Source: Chitinispirillum alkaliphilum (lineage in GTDB: Bacteria; Fibrobacterota; Chitinivibrionia; Chitinivibrionales; Chitinispirillaceae). From it: DNA of 64,000 nt. The DNA is taken from NCBI GenBank assembly GCA_001045525.1, contig LDWW01000011.1, positions 1 through 64,000 on the forward strand, given 5' to 3'. The notes under the pieces were generated by a model. The model was not told where the DNA came from and did no database searches. It saw only the letters and a list, made by a program, of their open reading frames with translations. Position numbers and translations under genes: made by a program. Positions 28,035 to 35,872 of the stretch are shown one piece after another; positions within the stretch are counted from its first letter, which is position 1; each line of letters starts with the position of its first letter.

Positions 28035-28316
28035 TTAAGTTTGTTTCGATCCTGACTTGACTAATTTTTCCATAACCTGCGCGCTGCTTAGGCCCTCAAT
28101 CTTTATAACCTTATTCCTGCACTGCTGTCCCCTTACAATAATAAATGAACTCCTGGGGAGATTCAGCATTTCCGACAACAGTTTCACCAGATGGTCATTT
28201 GCTCTCCCGTCAACGGGAGGTGAAGTAACCCGGATATGGATCCGACCCTCTTCACTTATCTTCAGGCCGCTGTTTTTCGCTCCGGGCTTAAGCCTGACCT
28301 CTACAGTACAACTCAT
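28035..28316 (-). CDS. yggU: DUF167 (YggU-family) protein
   Basis: 93 residues. LKPGAKNSGL, VTSPPVDGRANDHLVKLLSE and SSFIIVRGQQCRNKVIKI are the standard DUF167 motifs. The family is a small alpha/beta protein of unknown function, often encoded near yggT and yggS, as here. It overlaps the divIVA stop by 4 bases. Confidence 0.88.
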   Translation of the reverse strand: MSCTVEVRLKPGAKNSGLKISEEGRIHIRVTSPPVDGRANDHLVKLLSEMLNLPRSSFIIVRGQQCRNKVIKIEGLSSAQVMEKLVKSGSKQT

Positions 28317-28870
28317 ACATCCAGCGAAGAAAGATCGGGCTGAGGCGGGACCTCATCCATAGTTTCATCTTCTTTGTCGCAATCCACCAGGGGCGCCGCC
28401 CGCTCTTCTCTGGCCTGCTTCAGATCTCCGCTGATTACTTCAAGCAGATTAAGCTGGGTGGAGAGCATAGCCTTGAACCTGGCAAGAAAACTGTCACGCT
28501 GATTTCTCAGGGAAATCAATTCGCTCTCCAGCCTGTGTACCCTCTGCCGAGCCTCATCCTCATAGCGGTCGGCTCTGATTTTTGCATCCTTTATAATAAG
28601 CTCCGCTTCTTTCTGAGCATTTACCCTGGCTTCATCGGTTGCTCTCTGAGCGGTAAGGAGAGTTTCGTTCAGGACTTTCTCGGTTTTAACATAACTGTCA
28701 AGCTTCTGTTCCAGATTTTTGATCTGCATTCCGTATTCACTGTTCTGCCGTATTATGGTCTCATACTCCCCTGCGACCATTTCCAGAAAACTATTTACAG
28801 CATCAGAATCAAATCCTCTGATTGCACGGGGGAACGGCTGTTTCCTGATATCAAGAGGTGTTATACGCAT
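28313..28870 (-). CDS. divIVA: DivIVA-domain protein
   Basis: 185 residues. The N-terminal MRITPLDIRKQPFPRAIRGFDSD.VN.FL is the DivIVA membrane/curvature-binding signature (residues 1-30 in total), followed by a long coiled coil (about 35-150) and a short acidic tail. GGAG lies 7 bases before the ATG. In Gram-positives DivIVA recruits partners to poles and septa. In a diderm it may organise growth or division, but the role is not readable from sequence. yggT and yggS precede it and ileS comes later, matching the ylm-divIVA-ileS order. Confidence 0.9.
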   Translation of the reverse strand: MRITPLDIRKQPFPRAIRGFDSDAVNSFLEMVAGEYETIIRQNSEYGMQIKNLEQKLDSYVKTEKVLNETLLTAQRATDEARVNAQKEAELIIKDAKIRADRYEDEARQRVHRLESELISLRNQRDSFLARFKAMLSTQLNLLEVISGDLKQAREERAAPLVDCDKEDETMDEVPPQPDLSSLDV

Positions 28871-28889
28871 GCATTACTCCTTAGCGATA

Positions 28890-29144
28890 TTAAAAGCCAT
28901 AAAATGACTGCAGGATTATCCTGCGTAGTATCTGTAAAAGCAGAAGTAGTATCAGGGGCGAAAAATCAAGCCCGATTTTTCCTGTCGGAAGAACAGAACG
29001 TATCGGCTCAAGAACAGGCTCTGTAAGCTTGTAGATCCAATCTGAGAAAGCATTATCTCTGTAGGGATGTACCCATGACATTACTACCCTTACAATTAAA
29101 ATCAATTCATATATTCTAAACGCAAAAAACAGTAACTGTATCAT
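28890..29144 (-). CDS. yggT: YggT-family membrane protein
   Basis: 84 residues with two membrane helices (about 1-22 and 58-80) and the linking motif VVMSWVHPYRDN....W.YKLTEPVLEPIRS.LP, typical of YggT/YlmG. The family has been linked to membrane or nucleoid organisation and osmotic stress; its molecular function is not settled. It overlaps the yggS stop by 4 bases. Confidence 0.9.
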   Translation of the reverse strand: MIQLLFFAFRIYELILIVRVVMSWVHPYRDNAFSDWIYKLTEPVLEPIRSVLPTGKIGLDFSPLILLLLLQILRRIILQSFYGF

Positions 29145-29827
29145 TTTTTCCTTTCACCAACAAGAACCGTACCTATACGAACCATTGTGGCTCCCTCTTC
29201 TATGGCCCATTCGAAATCGCCACTCATCCCCATTGAAAGCTCCATGCCTTTCACAAGATCTGAGCATTGCTCCGAAAGCTCTCTGAGAAGAGAAAATGAT
29301 TTTCGCACCGAAACTTCATCACCTCCCAGAGGCCCTATGGTCATCAGCCCACGCAGCTCAAGAGCATCGCTGCCCATCACACGCTCACAAAAGGCGCGGC
29401 AATCTTTTGGACTGCAACCCGATTTCGATTCTTCGCCGGTTGTATTGACCTCAACAAGCACCCTTATTTTCTCATCCCCCTTATGGAGCGATTCAATTCT
29501 TGAAACCAAGCGTTCCCTGTCCACCGACTGAATCCAACTCACCAGTGGAAGCACTTTCTGCACCTTGTTGGTCTGGAGGTGACCGATCATGTGCATAGTA
29601 AACTCCCCGCGAAGCTGAGGGACCTTCTCCACAATCTCAGGCACCCTGTTTTCTCCAAGTTCCTTTACACCCAGATCGATAAGGGTTTGAAGTGTGGAAA
29701 CCGGCTGGTTTTTGGTCACCGCGATGAGACGGACCGATTCTGCGGGGCGTGAAGCCCTTGCACATGCAGAATGTATGCGATCCAGAATTGTCCTGAGACG
29801 CTCCTCTATCAAATTTGGTTGTGTCAA
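29141..29827 (-). CDS. yggS: PLP homeostasis protein (YggS/YlmE/PROSC)
   Basis: 228 residues with a PLP-binding alanine-racemase-like barrel. RLIAVTKNQP places the PLP lysine at Lys39; GENRVPEIVEK, HMIGHLQTNK, EVNTTGEESKSG and LSMGMSGDFEWAIEEGATMVRIGT are diagnostic (the last one, residues about 196-219, is longer than 20 and is cited by key residues M199, S202, D204, G212, R216, G218). It has no known enzymatic reaction and buffers PLP. It heads the minus-strand run down to the terminator at 16.1 kb. Confidence 0.95.
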   Translation of the reverse strand: MTQPNLIEERLRTILDRIHSACARASRPAESVRLIAVTKNQPVSTLQTLIDLGVKELGENRVPEIVEKVPQLRGEFTMHMIGHLQTNKVQKVLPLVSWIQSVDRERLVSRIESLHKGDEKIRVLVEVNTTGEESKSGCSPKDCRAFCERVMGSDALELRGLMTIGPLGGDEVSVRKSFSLLRELSEQCSDLVKGMELSMGMSGDFEWAIEEGATMVRIGTVLVGERKK

Positions 29828-29999
29828 TTTAGCTGTCCGGATTTTGATTTATTCTTGTTCAATTTACCATTCAATGTATATGAAAATATAATATAAGACG
29901 ATGAACTCAATTCATAGAGACAAAAACGAGTGCGATTATTTTTACGGTTCCCGAATATCCCCCGGAAATAAGGGTGGTTTTCTCCCCTCTCCGCAGAAT

Positions 30000-30032
30000 A
30001 AAAAAAGGGATCCAGATTAGTTTCCGGACCCC
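30000..30032 (-). terminator. Rho-independent terminator after clpX
   Basis: On the minus strand GGGGTCC...GGATCCC (30032-30007) folds into a stem with small mismatches, followed by TTTTTTT. It is 27 bases past the clpX stop and closes the tig-clpP-clpX unit. Confidence 0.75.
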
Positions 30033-30058
30033 TTAATCATGAATCAAGAGACAACTAC

Positions 30059-31312
30059 TCAGGCAGTTTTCTTCTCTTTTTTAACAGAGTATACAGGTTC
30101 TCCCTTTTTCAAAACAGCCTCTTTTGTCATCATAACCTCTCTTACATCCTCCCTGGATGGGATTTCATACATCACAGGAAGCAAAGCGGTCTCAAGGACA
30201 TTTCTCAATCCCCTTGCGCCGGTTTTCTTCTGACAGGCAATTTTTACGACTTCCCGCAGCGCATCTCTTGCAAACACCAATCTCACCCCTTCCATTCCAA
30301 AGAGCTTCTGATATTGCTTTGTAAGGGCATTTTTGGGTTCTGTCAGGATTTTGAGCAATGTATCCTCATCAAGTTCATCCAGCCCCTTAACCACCGGTAA
30401 TCGTCCTACGACTTCAGGAATCAGTCCGTAGCGGATAAGATCATCAGGCTCCACTTTCCTGAGCAAGTCCCCAACAGTCACTTTATCCTTTTTCTTGATA
30501 TCTACATTGAACCCCATCCTGCTTTCACCGATTCTGGCTTCGATAATGTTCTCCAGCCCCTCAAATGCGCCTCCACAGATAAAGAGGATATCCCTTGTGT
30601 TTATCTGTATGAGGTTTTGCTCAGGATGTTTCCTCCCCCCCTTGGGCGGAATGCTTGAAACGGTACCTTCCAGAATTTTGAGCATCGCCTGCTGAACACC
30701 CTCTCCTGAGACATCTCTGGTAATGGAAGGGTTTGCGGATTTTCTGGTTATCTTATCGAATTCATCGATATAGATTATCCCCTTTTCAGCTTTTGAAACA
30801 TCATAATTGGCAGCCTGAAGCAGTCTGACCAGCATATTTTCCACATCCTCACCCACATAGCCCGCTTCAGTGAAGATGGTAGCATCTACGATTGAGAAGG
30901 GAACCTTTAGCAGCTTCGCCAGACTCTGGGCGATAAGTGTTTTACCTGTACCGGTAGGCCCCACCAGAAGCATGTTTGACTTGTCAATTTCCACTTCATC
31001 ATCAGTTGTTTGAGTTCTGGAGAGGATTCTTTTAAAGTGGTTGTAAGCGGCGACACTTACCCCCATTTTCACATCGTCCTGACCAATAACGAACTGATCG
31101 ATATACTCTTTAATTTCCCTTGGAACAGGTAAAGAGTCCAGGCTCAGATCACTTGGAACTGCAGCTTTTTCCTCTGTGAGGATCTCATTACACATATCCA
31201 CACATTCGTTGCATATGTGTACAGAGGGCCCGGTAATCAGCTTACCCACTTCATCGGGCCCTTTTCCGCAAAACGAACATTTTATACCCGCATATCGGGT
31301 TGTTGAACTCAT
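30059..31312 (-). CDS. clpX: ClpX, ATP-dependent unfoldase of ClpXP
   Basis: 417 residues. The N-terminal zinc-binding domain has Cys12, Cys15, Cys34 and Cys37. The AAA+ domain has Walker A GPTGTGKT, Walker [19 protein letters not shown] and sensor motifs. The C-terminal domain contains KKTGARGLR. It unfolds tagged substrates and feeds them to ClpP, encoded just upstream with a 4-base gap. Confidence 0.98.
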   Translation of the reverse strand: MSSTTRYAGIKCSFCGKGPDEVGKLITGPSVHICNECVDMCNEILTEEKAAVPSDLSLDSLPVPREIKEYIDQFVIGQDDVKMGVSVAAYNHFKRILSRTQTTDDEVEIDKSNMLLVGPTGTGKTLIAQSLAKLLKVPFSIVDATIFTEAGYVGEDVENMLVRLLQAANYDVSKAEKGIIYIDEFDKITRKSANPSITRDVSGEGVQQAMLKILEGTVSSIPPKGGRKHPEQNLIQINTRDILFICGGAFEGLENIIEARIGESRMGFNVDIKKKDKVTVGDLLRKVEPDDLIRYGLIPEVVGRLPVVKGLDELDEDTLLKILTEPKNALTKQYQKLFGMEGVRLVFARDALREVVKIACQKKTGARGLRNVLETALLPVMYEIPSREDVREVMMTKEAVLKKGEPVYSVKKEKKTA

Positions 31313-31316
31313 ATAT

Positions 31317-31901
31317 TTATTCCCTTGCCGTCAGGATCTCATCCACCAATCCATAATCCTTTGCCTCTTGTGCACTCATATAGAAATTACGGTCAGTGTC
31401 TTTTGCGATGATTTTTGGGTCCTGACCTGAATGTTTATGAATAATATCAGTTAAAGTTTTTTTCACCCGTACGATTTCCCGGGCATGAATCGCTATGTCA
31501 GATGCCTGTCCACCAGCACCACCTATTGGCTGATGCAGCATGATGCGTGAATGGGGGAGAGCATAGCGTTTTCCCTTTGTACCGGCGGCCAAAAGAATGG
31601 CACCCATGCTTGCAGCCTGCCCAATACAGATTGTAGCCACATCAGGTTTTACATACTGAATCGTATCGTATATTGCCAAACCTGAGGAGACAATACCACC
31701 CGGAGAGTTGATGTAAATGGTGATGTCCTTATCGGGATCTTCATACTCAAGGAAAATAAGCTGAGCCATGACCAGATCCGCAGTGGTGTCATCAATATCG
31801 GACCCCAGGAAAATTATTCTCTCTTTCAACAATCTGGAATAGATGTCGTAGGAACGTTCCCCCCGACCTGTCTGTTCGATAACCATTGGTACAAGCGGCA
31901 T
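31317..31901 (-). CDS. clpP: ClpP protease proteolytic subunit
   Basis: 194 residues. The catalytic serine is in GQAASMGA (Ser98) and the histidine in MLHQP (His123); the aspartate lies in KDTDRNF. The N-terminus [20 protein letters not shown] is typical and directly processed in relatives. A GAAAGGAA ribosome binding site is present. It is followed closely by clpX and preceded by tig, the usual order. Confidence 0.98.
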   Translation of the reverse strand: MPLVPMVIEQTGRGERSYDIYSRLLKERIIFLGSDIDDTTADLVMAQLIFLEYEDPDKDITIYINSPGGIVSSGLAIYDTIQYVKPDVATICIGQAASMGAILLAAGTKGKRYALPHSRIMLHQPIGGAGGQASDIAIHAREIVRVKKTLTDIIHKHSGQDPKIIAKDTDRNFYMSAQEAKDYGLVDEILTARE

Positions 31902-31928
31902 AACAAATTCCTTTCAATTTAGTATGAC

Positions 31929-31969
31929 CCCTGTATTTTATTGTTGTTTTTTTTGCATCCAATACAGGG
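31929..31969 (-). promoter_or_regulatory. Hairpin in the clpP leader
   Basis: CCCTGTATT at 31929-31937 is fully complementary to AATACAGGG at 31961-31969, a 9-bp stem with an A-rich loop on the transcript. It ends about 28 bases before the clpP start codon. It could be an mRNA stability or processing element between tig and clpP. It lacks a U-tract directly after the stem, so it is not a good terminator. Confidence 0.4.
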
Positions 31970-31992
31970 AACAGAAATAAAACCGAGAGGGG

Positions 31993-32012
31993 AAAAACAC
32001 CGAAACTTTCGG
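31993..32012 (-). terminator. Possible weak terminator between tig and clpP
   Basis: On the minus strand CCGAA-AGT-TTCGG is followed by TGTTTTT. A second 7-bp stem (GCCGGAG/CTCCGGC, 32020-32049) lies just before it. Together they could attenuate read-through from tig into clpP. The stem is short, so the call is tentative. Confidence 0.4.
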
Positions 32013-32094
32013 CAAGGTGGCCGGAGCCCATCGGCTAATAGACTCCGGCTATATTATAGAAATTAAAACCCGACAAAAAGAAAGTGAAAAGAAA

Positions 32095-33360
32095 TTATTG
32101 GTCTTCCTTTTTTTCGGTTTCACCGATAAGGGAATCCAGTGTTTTCTTTTCTTTCAGGTCGGCTCTGATTCTATTTGTGGTACCGTTTTTACGCAACACC
32201 CCTTTGAGGGTTTCAAAGTCCTGACCATACATCTGAGCCAAGCGCAAAATTTCCTGATCAACTTCTTCCTGTGTTGGTTTGATCTTTTCTTTACCGGCTA
32301 TGTAATCCACGATTCTCTGCTGCTTAATGCTGTTTACAGCGGTATCATGGTACTGCTTCTCCAACTCCTCTTTAGGTGGAGGTTGCTGCCCCTGCCCATA
32401 CCTCAGAGCCTCTTCATACATGTAGTCGGTAAAGGCTTTGATACGGGATGGTGGTACATCGAAAGGGTTCTCTTTAATCAGAGTGTCTATAGCCTCTTTG
32501 TGAGCATCTGTTTTTGCTTTTTCCAGTTCCTGATTTTCCATATCCTGACGAATTCGCTCCTTCAGAGCATCAACATTTTCGAAATCGCCCAGTTTTTTCA
32601 GGAACTCTTCATTAACTTCCGGGAGGTGTTTTTCCTGCACATCAGTAAGGAGCACCTTGAATTCCCCGGTTTTTCCGGCTACAGCAGAGTCGTCGTACTG
32701 TTCAGGGAATGTAATAGTGACATCAATCTCCTCCCCTTTTTTACGACCCGTTAGAGCTTTATCAAACTCTTTTAGCTCGGTTTCGCCCCCAAGCTGAATA
32801 GGATGCTGAGGATTTTGGATATTTTTCTGTTCCTCACCATCGATCATAACTTTTCTGTATTCAAACCGGATGTAATCCCCTTTTTTTGAAGGTCTGTCCA
32901 CATCCTTAAACTCTGCCATTCTGTCCAGAAATTTCTCATACTCTTTATCTACATCACTCTTTTTGATCTTTTGGGGCTTTGCCTTAACTTTAAGCTTGTC
33001 GTAGCCCTTGATTTCGATTTCAGGATCAACTTCGGTTTCGATAGAAACAGTCAGGGGTTCACCTTCGTTGTACTTGATGTCATTAACTATAGCCTGAGCA
33101 ACCGGGTTGATGTTGTTTTCCTTGCATGCATCCCTGTATGATTTCTGAACCATCTCATCAACCAGCTCTGCTTTGATAGCATCCCCGAAACGCTGTTTAA
33201 TGAGAGTGAGTGGCACCTTTCCCGGCCTGAATCCGGGCATTTTTATTTCACGTTTGGTTTTCTGCAGTTTTTTATCGTATTCCTGCAACATCTCTTCTGC
33301 AGGGACTTCGATATCTACCACACGCTTCCATGATTCTGGTTCGGAAACAGTTGTTTTCAA
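32095..33360 (-). CDS. tig: Trigger factor
   Basis: 421 residues from a TTG start. The open frame extends upstream into the tRNA-Leu gene, but the TTG at 33358-33360 has a perfect AGGAGG (33370-33375) nine bases before it and gives the normal N-terminus KTTVSEPESWKRVVDIEVPAE (a 21-residue stretch; key residues W10, V13 and E17 in the ribosome-binding domain). GFRPGKVPLTLIKQRFG is the ribosome-docking loop region. The PPIase domain (about 160-245) and the helical C-terminal arms follow. The protein is a ribosome-associated chaperone. clpP and clpX lie downstream as usual. Confidence 0.95.
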   Translation of the reverse strand: MKTTVSEPESWKRVVDIEVPAEEMLQEYDKKLQKTKREIKMPGFRPGKVPLTLIKQRFGDAIKAELVDEMVQKSYRDACKENNINPVAQAIVNDIKYNEGEPLTVSIETEVDPEIEIKGYDKLKVKAKPQKIKKSDVDKEYEKFLDRMAEFKDVDRPSKKGDYIRFEYRKVMIDGEEQKNIQNPQHPIQLGGETELKEFDKALTGRKKGEEIDVTITFPEQYDDSAVAGKTGEFKVLLTDVQEKHLPEVNEEFLKKLGDFENVDALKERIRQDMENQELEKAKTDAHKEAIDTLIKENPFDVPPSRIKAFTDYMYEEALRYGQGQQPPPKEELEKQYHDTAVNSIKQQRIVDYIAGKEKIKPTQEEVDQEILRLAQMYGQDFETLKGVLRKNGTTNRIRADLKEKKTLDSLIGETEKKEDQ

Positions 33361-33408
33361 CGGACCGATCCTCCTGAAAATATTTAGGGTTAAATTTGCG
33401 AAGAGAAA

Positions 33409-33490
33409 TACGAGAGGGGGGACTCGAACCCCCACAGGTCGCCCCACCAGATCCTAAGTCTGGCGCGTCTACCAATTCCGCCACTCTCGC
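33409..33490 (-). tRNA. tRNA-Leu (anticodon TAG)
   Basis: 82 bases on the minus strand. The acceptor stem GCGAGAG pairs with CTCTCGT (with a terminal G-U), the anticodon stem CCAGA/TCTGG encloses loop CTTAGGA with anticodon TAG, and GGTTCGAGTCC is the T-loop region. A long variable arm is present, as expected for class II Leu. CCA is not encoded. It lies only 48 bases upstream of the tig start codon on the same strand. Confidence 0.95.
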
Positions 33491-33523
33491 AAAAAAATTA
33501 TCGCTGTGAGAAACAAGCAGAAA

Positions 33524-33552
33524 AAAATAGATAATTGAGCGACGAATATCAA
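33524..33552 (-). promoter_or_regulatory. Candidate sigma-70 promoter for tRNA-Leu and tig
   Basis: On the minus strand TTGATA (33552-33547) and TATTTT (33529-33524) are separated by 17 bases. The predicted start is about 27 bases before the mature tRNA 5' end. Match is 5/6 and 4/6 to consensus; placement supports it. Confidence 0.4.
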
Positions 33553-33780
33553 CCAAACTTATGGATTCTTGTGGGATTTTATGAAAAAAATCTCATTAAC
33601 TCACTCTAAAGCTTGGAAATATCACATTCCGCAGGAGGTGATGCCCTTACCTGTCTCCAAAAATTGGCAGCAATGATTGTTCCAGAACGGAAAAAGATCC
33701 CTGCCCTCCCCCTTTGGCACAGATTTTGATACAATTTTTTCGTTACACATTTTTGCAACTATAACGGGGACTGTGGCGCA

Positions 33781-35313
33781 GTGAAACAATCAGAAAAGAA
33801 AAAATGTGAAAAAGGGCTCATCATGATTCAGATAGACGGTCTGGCAAGGGCTCAACTTGAAAAGGCTGTTAAAAAGGGAAAAATGCCCTACTTAAAGTCG
33901 CTTATCCACGAATCATCCTATAATGTTCTGTCACACTATTCAGGCCTGCCCTCTGCCACACCGGGTGTACAGGGTGAGATCTTTTATGGAAAAAAATGTG
34001 CAGTCCCCTCTTTCGGGTTCATGCAGAAAAACAGCTGCAAGCCAACCAGCATGCTTGTGCCCGAAACAGTGAATCAGGTCCAGAAATCACTTTCCGGTTA
34101 CAACACCTCTATCCTTACCAACGGAAGCGCCTACTGCGATATCTATAATGAGGGGACCCAAAAGTCTGCTTTCTGCTCAACAGAAATAGGTCTGTTTTCC
34201 TATCTCAAAATGGTTAATCCCATACTTTTGATTTTCCTTTTACTGCAACACATTTTCATTTTCTTTCGCATCACTGCACTTTTAATTATAGAATTGGCAC
34301 TGGCCATAACCGATTTTTTCAGAGGAATTGTCCAGAGTGAGAATTTCTGGAAAGAGATCCAGTTCATCCCTGCAAGAGTGGGGGTCTGTGCTCTTATGAG
34401 GGAGCTGATCACTGCCAACGTAGTTATCGATTCTACAAGGGGTCTGCCCCTTATTCACTGTAACTTTCTTGGATATGATGAACAAGCACACCGAAGGGGC
34501 CCCTCATCTGCTTTTGCCCACTGGACGCTGAAAGGGATAGATGACTCGATCAAAAGGATTCACAAAGCTGCGCTGCGCTCCAAAGCAAGAGACTACAGTA
34601 TCATGGTCTACTCCGATCACGGTCAGGAGCATACCGACTGCTACGCCAAACAGTACGGGATTTCAGTTCACACTGCCATAAGTAACTATCTAAAAAGCAA
34701 GGGTCTCAGGGTCACACCCCAAATCAACCTAACAGAGAGCATCCAGCTTAAAAGGTCTGCATACCTTGGGAAACGGCTGTTTCAAAGATTTACAAACGGA
34801 GATGTTTTCAAAAACATCTGCACCGAACCTGACGGACTTAAAGTTGTTGCGATCGGCCCTCTTGGGCATGTATATCTTCACGAAAAACTTTCTTCATTGA
34901 AACTGAACCAGTTAGGGTCACAACTTGTAAAGGAGGTCAATATTCCCCTGGTTATGAGAGCTGACAGGCAAAACAAAAGCGTAAGAGCATGGAACAGAAA
35001 GGGTGAGTGGATTTTACCCGAAGATATAATTCATGTAGCCGGTGAAGATCACCCGTTTCTCTCAGAACTATCGGGGGATATAGTGGAACTGGTAAACCAT
35101 CGGGATTCCGGAGATTTTGTGATCTCCGGATGGATTCCGGATCAAAAGCCTTTAAGCTTTCCCTATGAAAATGGTGCCCACGGAGGACTGGGTAAAAACG
35201 AAACCCATGGATTTGCTCTGTTGCCTCTCAACATAAAGGTCACAGGCAGCAAGGATTTTATCCGTCCAAAGAATCTGCGTAGAGCGGTATTAGATTTTAT
35301 GAATGGAGATTAA
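33781..35313 (+). CDS. Membrane-associated phosphodiesterase/nucleotide pyrophosphatase-like protein
   Basis: 510 residues of the alkaline phosphatase superfamily, type I phosphodiesterase branch. IQIDGLARAQLEKA holds the first metal aspartate. GLPSATPGVQGEIFYG holds the nucleophile threonine or serine, and DYSIMVYSDHGQEH and ENGAHGG..KNETHGFA carry later metal ligands. A strongly hydrophobic block at about 145-178 suggests one or two membrane helices inserted between catalytic segments. The start is taken as GTG at 33781; an in-frame ATG lies near 33823 but would trim the segment before the metal site. It stands alone between the tig unit and the RAYT region. Substrate unknown. Confidence 0.72.
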   Translation: MKQSEKKKCEKGLIMIQIDGLARAQLEKAVKKGKMPYLKSLIHESSYNVLSHYSGLPSATPGVQGEIFYGKKCAVPSFGFMQKNSCKPTSMLVPETVNQVQKSLSGYNTSILTNGSAYCDIYNEGTQKSAFCSTEIGLFSYLKMVNPILLIFLLLQHIFIFFRITALLIIELALAITDFFRGIVQSENFWKEIQFIPARVGVCALMRELITANVVIDSTRGLPLIHCNFLGYDEQAHRRGPSSAFAHWTLKGIDDSIKRIHKAALRSKARDYSIMVYSDHGQEHTDCYAKQYGISVHTAISNYLKSKGLRVTPQINLTESIQLKRSAYLGKRLFQRFTNGDVFKNICTEPDGLKVVAIGPLGHVYLHEKLSSLKLNQLGSQLVKEVNIPLVMRADRQNKSVRAWNRKGEWILPEDIIHVAGEDHPFLSELSGDIVELVNHRDSGDFVISGWIPDQKPLSFPYENGAHGGLGKNETHGFALLPLNIKVTGSKDFIRPKNLRRAVLDFMNGD

Positions 35314-35403
35314 CCTCATTTCTCTCCGGCCAGGAAAAACCAGCAGCAGACTATTCTTACATTTTTTTACGTAATGAGGGTGAGGGGGGGGTTTGTTTTT
35401 TCT

Positions 35404-35460
35404 GGGGACGGACCATGGTTTTGTGCAGACTGAAACGCGGCACTCTCTAGGACGGACCAT
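35404..35460 (+). repeat. GGGACGGACC repeat doublet 1 (forward)
   Basis: GGGGACGGACCAT at 35404-35416 and GGACGGACCAT at 35450-35460, in the same orientation and 46 bases apart. They are REP-like short repeats associated with the tyrosine transposase gene downstream. Confidence 0.75.
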
Positions 35461-35603
35461 CTTTTTATGCAATTATGGCAATGTTTTTTGAACCAATCCT
35501 TTTCTTCAATTTATTTCCAACATGGAATAATATTTAGCTACCACTTTCAAACAACACCCTAATGGCCCATCTTCTGAGAAACTTAAACTACAAACTTTGC
35601 CCT

Positions 35604-35659
35604 GGGACGGACCATGATTATCTTAAGACTAAAATACGGCTCTCTATGGGACGGACCAT
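35604..35659 (+). repeat. GGGACGGACC repeat doublet 2 (forward)
   Basis: GGGACGGACCAT at 35604-35615 and again at 35648-35659, same orientation, 44 bases apart. This doublet begins the second copy of the ~200-bp unit. Confidence 0.75.
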
Positions 35660-35872
35660 TTTTTATGCAATTATGGCAATGTTTGTGGACCAATCCTTTT
35701 CTTCAATTTTATTCCCAATTTGAAGCAATGTTTAGCTTACCCCCTTCAAACAACCCCCATAAAGGCACATCCTGTGGGAAATTTGATTACTCCACCCCCC
35801 AACACTGAAATGGTTTAAGTTTTGCTTAATTTTAGGGTGAATCAAAATCAAACCATTGTAGAGGATACCTTA

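Larger units (their letters stand above)
35402..35800. repeat. Two diverged tandem copies of a ~200-bp unit
   Basis: Bases 35402-35600 and 35602-35800 align end to end. Shared blocks include CTTTTTATGCAATTATGGCA versus the near-identical stretch at 35658-35680, then CCAATCCTTTTCTTCAAT, and TTCAAACAAC. Each unit begins with a doublet of GGGACGGACCAT. The whole lies directly upstream of the RAYT gene. Confidence 0.8.

Noticed and set aside
33361-33447. N-terminal extension of trigger factor into tRNA-Leu
   Set aside because: The extension is translated tRNA sequence; the TTG at 33360 has a perfect Shine-Dalgarno and gives the family N-terminus.
33641-33676. Mini-ORF after AGGAGG as a leader peptide
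   Set aside because: The AGGAGG is only two bases from the ATG, too close for normal initiation, and the 11-codon sequence shows no regulatory codon pattern.
35404-35659. Short repeats as a CRISPR array
   Set aside because: Only paired 11-13-base repeats with partly conserved spacers and no cas genes; they fit REP-like doublets next to a RAYT better.
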